Part shown: in pieces, positions 1-5,874 of the stretch
How the letters are laid out: each line of letters opens with the position of its first letter
How positions within the stretch are numbered: position 1 is the stretch's first letter
NCBI GenBank assembly: GCA_049281195.1
Contig: JBAPRR010000252.1
Location: forward strand, 1-7,637
Source of the DNA: JBAPRR01 sp049281195
GTDB lineage: Bacteria > Actinomycetota > Acidimicrobiia > Acidimicrobiales > CAVXTF01
DNA: 7,637 bases
Direction: 5' to 3'
Translations under genes and position numbers: made by a program
The notes under the pieces: generated by a model
Database searches by the model: none
The model's input: only the letters and a program-made list of their open reading frames with translations
What the model was told of the DNA's origin: nothing

Positions 1-1001
1 GTGTGCTGGGACATCGGCAGGATGATCCGTGCACCAGCATTTATGCAGGTAAGTGAGAGCCCGAAAAAGCTCACCATCGCTCCCAGGCAGATCGGGATCT
101 TGAACGCGCTGACCCCGTAGAGGTTCGAAAGGGTGATCAGCGGGGCCCCCAGGTTGGCAAGAGACAATCCTGAGTGCCTGGTTCCTGCGACCTCGACATA
201 GCTCATGAATACGAACCACAAGCCCGCGAAGGCCAGGCTCCAGATCACCGCCTTCGGAACATTCTTCAGCGGGTTCTTCGCCTCGCCCCCGAGCGTGGTC
301 GCGCTCTCGAAGCCCACCAGACTGAAGATGCTCACGATGACTGCGAGCCCGATGCCGTGTAGGCCCATTCCCTGGAGCTTGATCTGCTGGGTGTCGAGAG
401 AGAACCCGTGCTTGAACAGCACTATGAACGCGAGCACTGCGATGCAGGAGACCGAAATCGCTTCCAGCGCCAAGGTGAGCATGGACGAGATGCGGATGTC
501 CTTGTACGCGACCAGCCAACAGAGGGCCCCGCTTATCAGGAAGAGAATGAACGGCGTGACCCCGATATGGATCCCGGCAGCCTCGAGGAACTGCTGAGCG
601 AACACGGCGAAGCCAGAAAGGCCAGCTATGGCGATGAACATGTAGGACCAGATGAGGGTCCATCCGGAGAACACTCCTGTTGCCGGACCGAGACCCCGCG
701 CGGTGTAGCTGTACATGGATCCTGCAGATGCCGATCGCTTCGCGAACTGGTTCAGCCCCAGGACTACGAACATCAGCATCACCGTTCCGAACGCATATGC
801 GAACCATGTCCCTTGACCCGCGTACGAGAAGGCGAGCGGAATGATCAATACTGCAGTCATCGTCGGCGATATCACGCCGATCGATTGCGCCAGCAGTGTC
901 GGAAAGCCGAGTGCATGAGCCCTGAGGCTCTGGCGCTCATTTGTTGCTGCAACCGGCGATGGGCCTGCAGCGGGCCGAGTCCTTTCCTCAACCGCAGTCA
1001 T
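1..1001 (-). CDS. APC-superfamily amino acid/amine permease, C-terminus cut by window edge
   Basis: Integral membrane secondary transporter, probably importing an amino acid or amine in symport with a cation. The visible 333 residues start at ATG 1001, preceded by a perfect AAGGAGG (1011-1017) at a 9-nt spacing. A polar N-terminus (1-30) is followed by hydrophobic segments near 35-58, 64-84, 106-130, 148-166, 172-196, 215-235, 252-272 and 300-320, so about eight of the usual twelve helices are present. Family hallmarks are the helix-1 break (SIGVISPT, 40-47), the SAGSMYSYTARGLG stretch (92-105) leading into helix 3, and GFESATTLGGEAKNP (230-244) at helix 6 and the following loop. No stop occurs before position 1; the missing part should be about 130-170 residues. 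It lies downstream of the regulator/hydrolase operon but is separated from it by a terminator, and has its own promoter region. Substrate is not readable; polyamine (PuuP-like) or amino acid transport are both possible. Confidence 0.93.
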   Translation of the reverse strand, partial: MTAVEERTRPAAGPSPVAATNERQSLRAHALGFPTLLAQSIGVISPTMTAVLIIPLAFSYAGQGTWFAYAFGTVMLMFVVLGLNQFAKRSASAGSMYSYTARGLGPATGVFSGWTLIWSYMFIAIAGLSGFAVFAQQFLEAAGIHIGVTPFILFLISGALCWLVAYKDIRISSMLTLALEAISVSCIAVLAFIVLFKHGFSLDTQQIKLQGMGLHGIGLAVIVSIFSLVGFESATTLGGEAKNPLKNVPKAVIWSLAFAGLWFVFMSYVEVAGTRHSGLSLANLGAPLITLSNLYGVSAFKIPICLGAMVSFFGLSLTCINAGARIILPMSQH

Positions 1002-1022
1002 TCGTACGCGCCTCCTTGTCTC

Positions 1023-1041
1023 GAGAACGGAAACCGTTCTC
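1023..1041. promoter_or_regulatory. Perfect 8+8 bp palindrome in the permease leader
   Basis: GAGAACGG and CCGTTCTC flank a 3-nt centre (AAA on the plus strand). The element lies 21 nt upstream of the permease start and just before its ribosome site, downstream of the candidate promoter. It could be a repressor operator or an mRNA hairpin affecting translation. The binding protein is unknown; the neighbouring XRE-cupin regulator is one candidate, which is inference. Confidence 0.6.
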
Positions 1042-1073
1042 CGACCACCGATGTGATGGATCGGTAGAGGTCG
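1042..1073. promoter_or_regulatory. Second inverted repeat in the permease leader
   Basis: ACCGAT (1047-1052) and ATCGGT (1060-1065) are separated by 7 nt. An outer CGACC (1042-1046) can pair with GGTCG (1069-1073) if three bases (1066-1068) bulge out. It directly adjoins the 19-bp palindrome, so the untranslated leader could fold into two successive hairpins. Function as operator or structured leader is inferred. Confidence 0.4.
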
Positions 1074-1091
1074 CGACTACCTCTTACTCGT

Positions 1092-1120
1092 ATTGTCTGT
1101 TAATGCGTGGGCTGGATCAA
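1092..1120 (-). promoter_or_regulatory. Candidate promoter of the permease gene
   Basis: On the minus strand TTGATC (1120-1115) stands 17 nt before GACAAT (1097-1092). Both hexamers match the housekeeping consensus only partly. A start near 1085 would give a leader of about 80 nt carrying both inverted repeats. The terminator at 1202-1241 lies upstream, so the permease needs a promoter in this interval. Confidence 0.4.
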
Positions 1121-1201
1121 TATCTCGCGTATTAAGTGCCTGTTACGTGCAGGTGAACGAGGAAATTCTTCTTGCTCCATAAGGAGAACTTATAGGTAGG
1201 G

Positions 1202-1241
1202 AAAAAAGAGCGCGCCGACGTGAATCGTCCGGCGCGCTCTT
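1202..1241 (-). terminator. Intrinsic terminator of the leftward hydrolase/regulator operon
   Basis: A perfect 12-bp inverted repeat (1206-1217 with 1230-1241, AAGAGCGCGCCG and its complement) can be extended inward by pairing GACG with CGTC around a 5-nt loop. Read leftward it is followed by six T (1207-1202). It begins 43 nt after the stop codon of the M24 gene, so it terminates that operon and insulates the permease gene. Only in the leftward direction does a T-run follow the stem. Confidence 0.9.
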
Positions 1242-1284
1242 CAACAACCAGTAGGCGGTCGCTGACGAGGTTGCCAAATGAGAG

Positions 1285-2004
1285 TCAACTGACTCGCGAA
1301 GACTCCGTGAATACCCATTCGGGAAAGGACTGATCTTCTAGAAGAAGGTCTTCATAGAAGGCACCGAAGTTCCTCTCTGGATGAGCAATGGCGATCTCCA
1401 GGACCCACAGATTGGCATTGGGTCGAAATTCGACTTCTGCCAACGGTCCGTCATAGTGCGCGGAATGAGGAAAGTCCGACAGCCGGTGTCCTGATAGGTC
1501 CATATTCAACTTCCACCCACGCGATTGTGTGGACTGCTTGGCAAATTCATACAGCTCGTGACCCGTGGCTCCGGTTTCGAACCACACCGAACGAACTTCT
1601 TCCCATATCGCGCGGACATCCGTCTTCGCCTTGTGGTGCTCTGGATCGTCTCCGACGACGAAGGTATCCCCGGCATCTCCTTCGGTCTCGCCGTGGATCG
1701 GTCCGATGTCGACGAAGAAGATGTCGTTCTCACCGAGGACCACTCCGCGTTCGGACTGTTCCATGAAGTCCTTGGTCGTGTTGGACCCGACCCGTGTGAT
1801 GATGTGATGCCATCCGCGCCTCATGCCCATCGAACTGAGGATCTCGCGAGCAGAGGCCCTGCATTCCTCTTCTGGCATCCCGACTTTGATCTGCCTCGCG
1901 ATCGCATGAACCGCTTGACGGGTGAGAGCTCTCACCTTCATCTGTGCTTCGAAGTCATAGTTGGTTCCGACGCCTTCGATCTCGGTGATCGACATGGTGC
2001 TCAT
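1285..2004 (-). CDS. Short M24-family metallopeptidase (Xaa-Pro peptidase/creatinase fold)
   Basis: Cytosolic dinuclear-metal hydrolase of the pita-bread fold, 239 residues, made of the catalytic domain alone without the N-terminal domain of full-length Xaa-Pro peptidases and creatinases. The five metal ligands expected from the family can be placed: D99 (FVDIGP), D110 (EGDAGDTF), H173 (SGHRLSDFP), E203 (VLEIAI) and E218 (FYEDLLL). The second aspartate motif (DAGDTF rather than DxTRTF) and the histidine motif (GHRLSD rather than GHGIG) depart from the usual pattern, suggesting an unusual substrate. ATG 2004 is supported by GGAGG at 2013-2017, 8 nt away; the next in-frame Met (1995) is spaced worse. 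It is the last gene of a three-gene operon, 27 nt after the XRE-cupin gene. The family includes dipeptidases, creatinase and ectoine hydrolase, so the substrate is left open. Confidence 0.88.
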   Translation of the reverse strand: MSTMSITEIEGVGTNYDFEAQMKVRALTRQAVHAIARQIKVGMPEEECRASAREILSSMGMRRGWHHIITRVGSNTTKDFMEQSERGVVLGENDIFFVDIGPIHGETEGDAGDTFVVGDDPEHHKAKTDVRAIWEEVRSVWFETGATGHELYEFAKQSTQSRGWKLNMDLSGHRLSDFPHSAHYDGPLAEVEFRPNANLWVLEIAIAHPERNFGAFYEDLLLEDQSFPEWVFTESSRVS

Positions 2005-2031
2005 GTGGTTCGCCTCCGTTGGTCTGGATTT

Positions 2032-2622
2032 TCAGCGGTGGATTGCAGGTAGCGACCGGCTTGCGTCGGCGACCACGATGAGGACCTCGGTGGTCTGGCC
2101 GATCGCGCCGAGACGGTGGGGTCGTTCAGCATCGAAATGAACGGACGCGCCTTTGGGTAGCCGGTGTTCGGCGCCGTCGTATTCAAGCCTGAGGGTCCCC
2201 TTGACCACATAGAGCCATTCCTCGCCACGATGGCTGGCGGGCGGTCCGGGGACACGATCGACCGCGATCGTCATTCGCAATGCTTCGAGCATGCTCGAAC
2301 CGGAGTAGCCGCTCATCGGTGAAACCTGCAGCCCCGCCACATCGCGGCGCGGGTCGTCACCCAAATGTATGGCAATGGGCAGATCAGATTCGTCCTCGCC
2401 GAGCAGCCAGCCGACCGACACGCTCATCGCCTTGGCAAACGTCAGCAGGGCTGCGATGGACGGTTGCCGGTCGGCTGACTCCAAGCGGGACAGATGAGCT
2501 TTCGAGAGCCCGGTGAGGGATGCAACCTCGTCGAGGGTGTAACCGGAGCGTTCTCGTACTCTGCGGAGACGTTCGCCTATCGACGCCAGTTGAGCGTCGG
2601 TGACGAGCGTCTCCGGGGCCAT
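2032..2622 (-). CDS. XRE-type transcriptional regulator with C-terminal cupin (PuuR-like architecture)
   Basis: DNA-binding regulator of 196 residues. An HTH_3 domain occupies about 15-70 (the helix-turn-helix is around TLDEVASLTGLSKAHLSRLE, 29-48). A cupin_2 barrel occupies about 110-186, with likely metal or ligand residues H131 and E135 (SHRGEEWLYVVKG) and H169 (ERPHRLG). Such proteins usually sense a small catabolic ligand through the cupin and control adjacent genes; PuuR of putrescine catabolism has this layout. It sits between the amidotransferase-like gene (25 nt upstream) and the M24 gene (27 nt downstream). No Shine-Dalgarno precedes ATG 2622, and an in-frame TAA lies four codons upstream (2634-2632), so the start is well bounded. 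A promoter with its -10 six nt before the ATG suggests a leaderless transcript. Autoregulation and control of the permease are inferred. Confidence 0.9.
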   Translation of the reverse strand: MAPETLVTDAQLASIGERLRRVRERSGYTLDEVASLTGLSKAHLSRLESADRQPSIAALLTFAKAMSVSVGWLLGEDESDLPIAIHLGDDPRRDVAGLQVSPMSGYSGSSMLEALRMTIAVDRVPGPPASHRGEEWLYVVKGTLRLEYDGAEHRLPKGASVHFDAERPHRLGAIGQTTEVLIVVADASRSLPAIHR

Positions 2623-2628
2623 CAGTGC

Positions 2629-2657
2629 ATGTTAAGCACGTGTTGCCTCAGAGACAA
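2629..2657 (-). promoter_or_regulatory. Leaderless-type promoter for the XRE-cupin gene, inside the amidotransferase 3' end
   Basis: On the minus strand TTGTCT (2657-2652) is followed after exactly 17 nt by TAACAT (2634-2629), each matching 4 of 6 consensus bases. Six nt (GCACTG) then lead to the ATG, so transcription would begin at the start codon itself. This agrees with the absent ribosome site. GTGC (2625-2628) and GCAC (2636-2639) flank the -10 element as a small dyad that could serve autoregulation. Confidence 0.6.
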
Positions 2658-3388
2658 CTTCTGTCGCCACAGTTAACAGCCCGTTCACGGATCATTTCAG
2701 CGAACCGCCCGAGAACGATTCCTCGGAAGGGTGCGAGACTTTCCAACGCCTCCTCCGCGGGCCGCTCGAGCATCTCGTTGGTGACGCCAATCGAATGCGC
2801 TTCGTCCCCGAAGCTTGTGATGAACGAATCCACCCCCTGTCGGTCAACTTCGAGGTGGAATTGCAGGCCCCAGCAGGACTCCCCGAATCTGAACGCCTGA
2901 TTCTCATAGCGCTCGCTCGAAGCGAGAAGCTTGGAGCCGGCGGGGAGGTCGAAGGTGTCTCCATGCCAATGCATGACAGTGACACCAGATCCGACGTTCG
3001 CGAAGAGCGGGTCAGCCTTGGAATCCGCGGTAAGGGTGACCGGCATCCAACCGATCTCCGGACCGCTCGATCCTTTGTAGACCTTCGCTCCGAGTGAGGC
3101 AGCGAGGAGTTGAGCTCCGAGACAGACCCCGAGCACAGGCGCCTGTCTTCCGACGGCATCGACGAGCAGAGCTATTTCCGCCCTCCTCGTCGGGAAGCCG
3201 TCGTCGCTGGCGGCTGACATCGACCCGCCCATCACCACCAGGGCGTCAAAGCCAGTCATGTCAATTGGGACGGGGTCTCCGGCGAAGACCCGGCACATTT
3301 CGATGTCGATCCCACGGCCCTCGAGCTCCTCTGCGATCTTGTACGGACCTTCGGGTTCGAGGTGCTGCACGACGAGGCATATAGGCAT
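2648..3388 (-). CDS. Class I glutamine amidotransferase-like hydrolase
   Basis: Cytosolic enzyme of 246 residues with a single GATase-1 domain (PF00117 type) of the stand-alone GuaA-amidotransferase-like group. The triad is visible: nucleophile C89 in GVCLGAQ, H178 and E180 in LQFHLE. VVMGGSMSA (51-59) fits the oxyanion strand and MHWHGDTF (139-146) is typical of this subgroup. No synthase domain is fused, so it may hydrolyse a gamma-glutamyl or amide bond by itself, as PuuD does for gamma-glutamyl-GABA, or feed ammonia to a partner. I chose ATG 3388: GGAG (3396-3399) precedes it by 7 nt and the protein then begins directly with the first beta strand (MPICLVVQHLEPEG). An in-frame start at 3466 would add 26 basic, unconserved-looking residues. 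First gene of the operon continuing to the XRE-cupin and M24 genes. Substrate unknown. Confidence 0.9.
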   Translation of the reverse strand: MPICLVVQHLEPEGPYKIAEELEGRGIDIEMCRVFAGDPVPIDMTGFDALVVMGGSMSAASDDGFPTRRAEIALLVDAVGRQAPVLGVCLGAQLLAASLGAKVYKGSSGPEIGWMPVTLTADSKADPLFANVGSGVTVMHWHGDTFDLPAGSKLLASSERYENQAFRFGESCWGLQFHLEVDRQGVDSFITSFGDEAHSIGVTNEMLERPAEEALESLAPFRGIVLGRFAEMIRERAVNCGDRSCL

Positions 3389-3422
3389 GAGGATTCTCCG
3401 GCTCTGTCTGTCACGGCGCACG

Positions 3423-3449
3423 GTATCTGGGGTCGAAGGGACCCGATAC
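3423..3449. promoter_or_regulatory. Dyad in the leader of the amidotransferase operon
   Basis: GTATC (3423-3427) pairs with GATAC (3445-3449), and GGGTC (3430-3434) pairs with GACCC (3440-3444) around a 5-nt loop; only two bases (3428-3429) are unpaired. It lies 35-61 nt upstream of the amidotransferase start, so it may be an operator or an mRNA hairpin. Confidence 0.4.
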
Positions 3450-3465
3450 TTCATCTCGGTGCGCA

Positions 3466-3481
3466 CCGGCTTGCAAACCGG
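3466..3481. promoter_or_regulatory. Near-palindrome in the divergent intergenic region
   Basis: CCGG, one base, TTGCAA, one base, CCGG: 14 of 16 positions are symmetric. The TTGCAA could also act as a -35-like box for the leftward operon, but no good -10 follows (TGAAGT at 17 nt is poor). Candidate operator only. Confidence 0.3.
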
Positions 3482-3595
3482 CGGGTTCCGACGGGCAACC
3501 GTGGCACCTGCGGCGCATGAGTTGGGCGGGAGTCGTGATTCTCAGGTTCGGCCGCTTTCGCAGCACGAGCGGACCTTGTGTGGTACATCCATTAG

Positions 3596-5209
3596 ATGGC
3601 AGATCGCACATTCAGTCGTAGGCAGGTTCTGGCAGGGGGACTCTCAGGAGCTGCAGCTCTCAGCATGGCGAAGCTCCGAGGATCGTCGCCGACTGCTGAA
3701 GAGTCAGTTCAAAGGGCACTGGGGGTGAGGGCCTCCAACTCCGGCTCTGTTCAACACGTCGTTTTCTTGATGCAGGAGAACCGCTCCTTCGACCACTATT
3801 TCGGGAAGTTCAAGGGGGTGGCCGGTTTCGACGACACGAACAACAGCGCCGCCTTCACCCAGGCGTGGACTACCGCCAACGGTGGGTCAGGTGCCCCCGC
3901 GGGGGAGCAACCCCCGAATGTCCTACTTCCGTTCCACATGAGCACCATCAAAGGACAGGCGGAGTGTACCTACGACTTGTCGCATGCTTGGCCGGCCGAG
4001 CATGCCTGCTGGAACGACGGAGCAATGGACTCTTTCGTTTCGACTCACACCTCACCCTCTTACGAGAACCAACTCGGCACCAACACGATGGGCTTCTACA
4101 ACCAGTACGACATCCCGTTTTATTACAAGCTTGCCGAGAACTTCACGATCTGTGACAACTATCACTGCTCGGTCTTCGGTCCCACACATCCGAATCGACT
4201 CATGGCGATTTCAGCGAACCTCGACCCTGCCGGCGTGGCGGGAGGACCGATCATCGTCACCAATTCCAATCTGCCCCCCTATCAGGGGACTTGCACCTGG
4301 GAGACGATGCCCGACGTTCTCACCGAAGCCGGAGTCACGTGGAAGTGCTACAACCCATACGGATCGTCCTACCAACCCGGCTCTGGTCTTTTCATAAGCA
4401 AGAACATGCTTTTGTACTTCGACCAGTATGCGAATGCAGACACTTCATCAGCTGCTTATCAGAACGCTTTCAGCTATTACGGCCCGAACGTAGTGGGCGG
4501 GCTCACCTCGAAGAACCCGAACATCGACGACTTCACCGCCGACGTAGCGAACGGAACTCTTCCTCAGGTCTCATGGATCATCTCCCCTGACTCTTATGAC
4601 GAGCACCCGCCTGCGCCGGCTCAGCTAGGGGAGTGGTACACCCAGAAGATCCTGGACACTCTTACATCGAACCCTGATGTTTGGGAGAACACGGTGCTTT
4701 TCATCATGTACGACGAGAACGACGGCTTTTTCGATCACGTGCCACCGCCTACCGCCCCCGCTGGAACGCAGGGCGAGTACCTGACCGTCGACCCCCTGCC
4801 GTCTTCTGCCGGTGGGATCGCCGGGCCGATTGGCCTTGGCGTAAGGGTGCCGATGTTGGTGGTGTCCCCGTTCTCCAAAGGTGGATGGGTTTGCTCGGAC
4901 ACGTTCGATCACACGTCCCAGCTCAAGTTCATCGCGACGACCTTCAATGTCGATGTGCCGAACCTGACTCTGTGGCGCGACTCAACGGTGGGCGACTTGA
5001 CGACTTCGCTCCCGTTGATCTCGGCGCCGAACACAAAAGTTCCGAGTCTGCCCAAAGTCGCGTGGGGAGAGTACCAACCGCCGATCAGCAACGAATGCAG
5101 CGACGCTCAGATCCTCGAACTGAATCCCGACAACGGGGCGTATCCGGTGCCACTGATCCAGAAGATGCCCAAGCAGGAGCCGGGAACGCTCAAGAAGACT
5201 CCAAGCTGA
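3596..5209 (+). CDS. Tat-exported phosphoesterase of the phospholipase C family
   Basis: Extracytoplasmic phosphoesterase of 537 residues (PF04185 family: bacterial phosphatidylcholine phospholipases C and AcpA-type acid phosphatases), expected to release a phosphoester head group or phosphate. The N-terminus carries a twin-arginine signal (SRRQVL, 7-12) followed by a hydrophobic run to about residue 25. Family motifs are MQENRSFDHYFG (59-70), FGPTHPNR (194-202 region), SPDSYDEHPP (330-339), MYDENDGFFDHVPPP (371-385) and a C-terminal FDHTSQLKFI (437-446); these include the acidic and His residues expected to hold the metal and the nucleophile region. Length is near that of compact members, without the extra C-terminal domains of larger ones. 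The start is fixed from above by an in-frame TAG immediately before ATG 3596. No Shine-Dalgarno is visible, so the message may be leaderless. It is transcribed alone, divergent from the amidotransferase operon and convergent with the ABC genes. Substrate (phospholipid versus other phosphoester) is undetermined. Confidence 0.95.
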   Translation: MADRTFSRRQVLAGGLSGAAALSMAKLRGSSPTAEESVQRALGVRASNSGSVQHVVFLMQENRSFDHYFGKFKGVAGFDDTNNSAAFTQAWTTANGGSGAPAGEQPPNVLLPFHMSTIKGQAECTYDLSHAWPAEHACWNDGAMDSFVSTHTSPSYENQLGTNTMGFYNQYDIPFYYKLAENFTICDNYHCSVFGPTHPNRLMAISANLDPAGVAGGPIIVTNSNLPPYQGTCTWETMPDVLTEAGVTWKCYNPYGSSYQPGSGLFISKNMLLYFDQYANADTSSAAYQNAFSYYGPNVVGGLTSKNPNIDDFTADVANGTLPQVSWIISPDSYDEHPPAPAQLGEWYTQKILDTLTSNPDVWENTVLFIMYDENDGFFDHVPPPTAPAGTQGEYLTVDPLPSSAGGIAGPIGLGVRVPMLVVSPFSKGGWVCSDTFDHTSQLKFIATTFNVDVPNLTLWRDSTVGDLTTSLPLISAPNTKVPSLPKVAWGEYQPPISNECSDAQILELNPDNGAYPVPLIQKMPKQEPGTLKKTPS

Positions 5210-5217
5210 TGAACCGG

Positions 5218-5242
5218 GTGGCGCGATTACGTTTTGCGCCAC
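5218..5242. terminator. Hairpin between convergent genes, possible shared terminator
   Basis: GTGGCGC (5218-5224) and GCGCCAC (5236-5242) form a 7-bp stem with an 11-nt loop, starting 9 nt after the phospholipase stop and enclosing the stop codon of the convergent ABC membrane gene (5229-5227). Neither direction has a following T-run, so an intrinsic terminator is uncertain; it could act bidirectionally with Rho or as a transcript end stabiliser. Confidence 0.35.
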
Positions 5243-5874
5243 GCCATCGTGAGTGAAGCGCCGATCACTATCACCGCCAAAACGACGGTTTCTGCCGCAG
5301 CCAACACGACGCCGCTCCATACGTTCGCGCTACTGCTGCTGAACAACACCATGATCTGACGCGTCGGTGGACAGTTGGGGATGAGGATCGTTGCAATACC
5401 TCCGCCCGCTCCACACACGACCGACCACGAAGCTTTGGTGAGTATCGGCCGAACACACATCGATCCGATGGCAACCCCGGCAGTGGAAGTCGCAAGCACC
5501 GCACCGATGGCATTCAGGAAGTCTGTGACGCTCAGGTGAGAAGAAGTGATTGCCGCGGGCGGGATGAGGCCGAGGACTCCGAGGGTCACTGCGCCGAGCA
5601 GAGCGACAACTAGCTTCCCTAGGCGAACCTTGGTGACGCTTCCAGCAGTCACGGCGGTGACTGCGAACTGCACCGCATCCTCGTTGTTCGAGATGAATAT
5701 CGCGAACCAGACAGCCAGGAACAACACCAGGACTGCGACTCCACCGTACGTGGGAAGAACCCCGCCCGCTGGAATACTGAGGACGGAGTCTGATCCGATG
5801 AACAACAGGACCGGCGCAACCCATCGGTGGGAGCGAACTGCGTCGTTCCATGAGTAGCGAAGCAACGGGATCAT
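5227..5874 (-). CDS. ABC-2-type transporter membrane subunit, six predicted helices
   Basis: Hydrophobic protein of 215 residues, probably the membrane half of an exporter with the upstream ATPase. Membrane segments can be placed near 17-33, 43-62, 86-108, 118-139, 145-165 and 187-210, the six-helix count of ABC-2 permeases. A short charged loop (NNEDAVQ, 63-69) follows helix 2 and the C-terminus ends in WRKT, both likely cytosolic. No sequence motif identifies a substrate, and the family call rests on topology plus pairing with the ATPase. Start ATG 5874 overlaps the ATPase stop as ATGA, so it is probably translated by coupling; no strong ribosome site is present. The open frame extends 100 codons further upstream, but those lie entirely inside the ATPase gene and are Arg-rich, so they are not coding. 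Confidence 0.8.
   Translation of the reverse strand: MIPLLRYSWNDAVRSHRWVAPVLLFIGSDSVLSIPAGGVLPTYGGVAVLVLFLAVWFAIFISNNEDAVQFAVTAVTAGSVTKVRLGKLVVALLGAVTLGVLGLIPPAAITSSHLSVTDFLNAIGAVLATSTAGVAIGSMCVRPILTKASWSVVCGAGGGIATILIPNCPPTRQIMVLFSSSSANVWSGVVLAAAETVVLAVIVIGASLTMAWRKT

Larger units (their letters stand above)
3389..3595. other. Divergent intergenic region between amidotransferase operon and phospholipase gene
   Basis: These 207 bp must hold the promoters of both the leftward operon and the rightward phospholipase gene. Apart from the two dyads and the GGAG at 3396-3399, I see no hexamer pair close to consensus on either strand. No RNA gene or short gene is convincing here; the open frames present are short and compositionally unlike the neighbouring proteins. 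Confidence 0.5.

Noticed and set aside
408..1067. 219-codon plus-strand open frame over the permease gene
   Set aside because: It is antisense to a clear APC permease and its Cys/Arg/Glu-rich composition matches no protein fold; a shadow frame.
1525..2052. 175-codon plus-strand open frame opposite the M24 gene
   Set aside because: Antisense shadow of the metallopeptidase, whose ligands and ribosome site support the minus strand.
3389..3466. 26-residue N-terminal extension of the amidotransferase from an ATG at 3466
   Set aside because: The ATG at 3388 has a well-spaced GGAG and begins at the first domain strand; the extension is basic and overlaps the promoter-region dyad.
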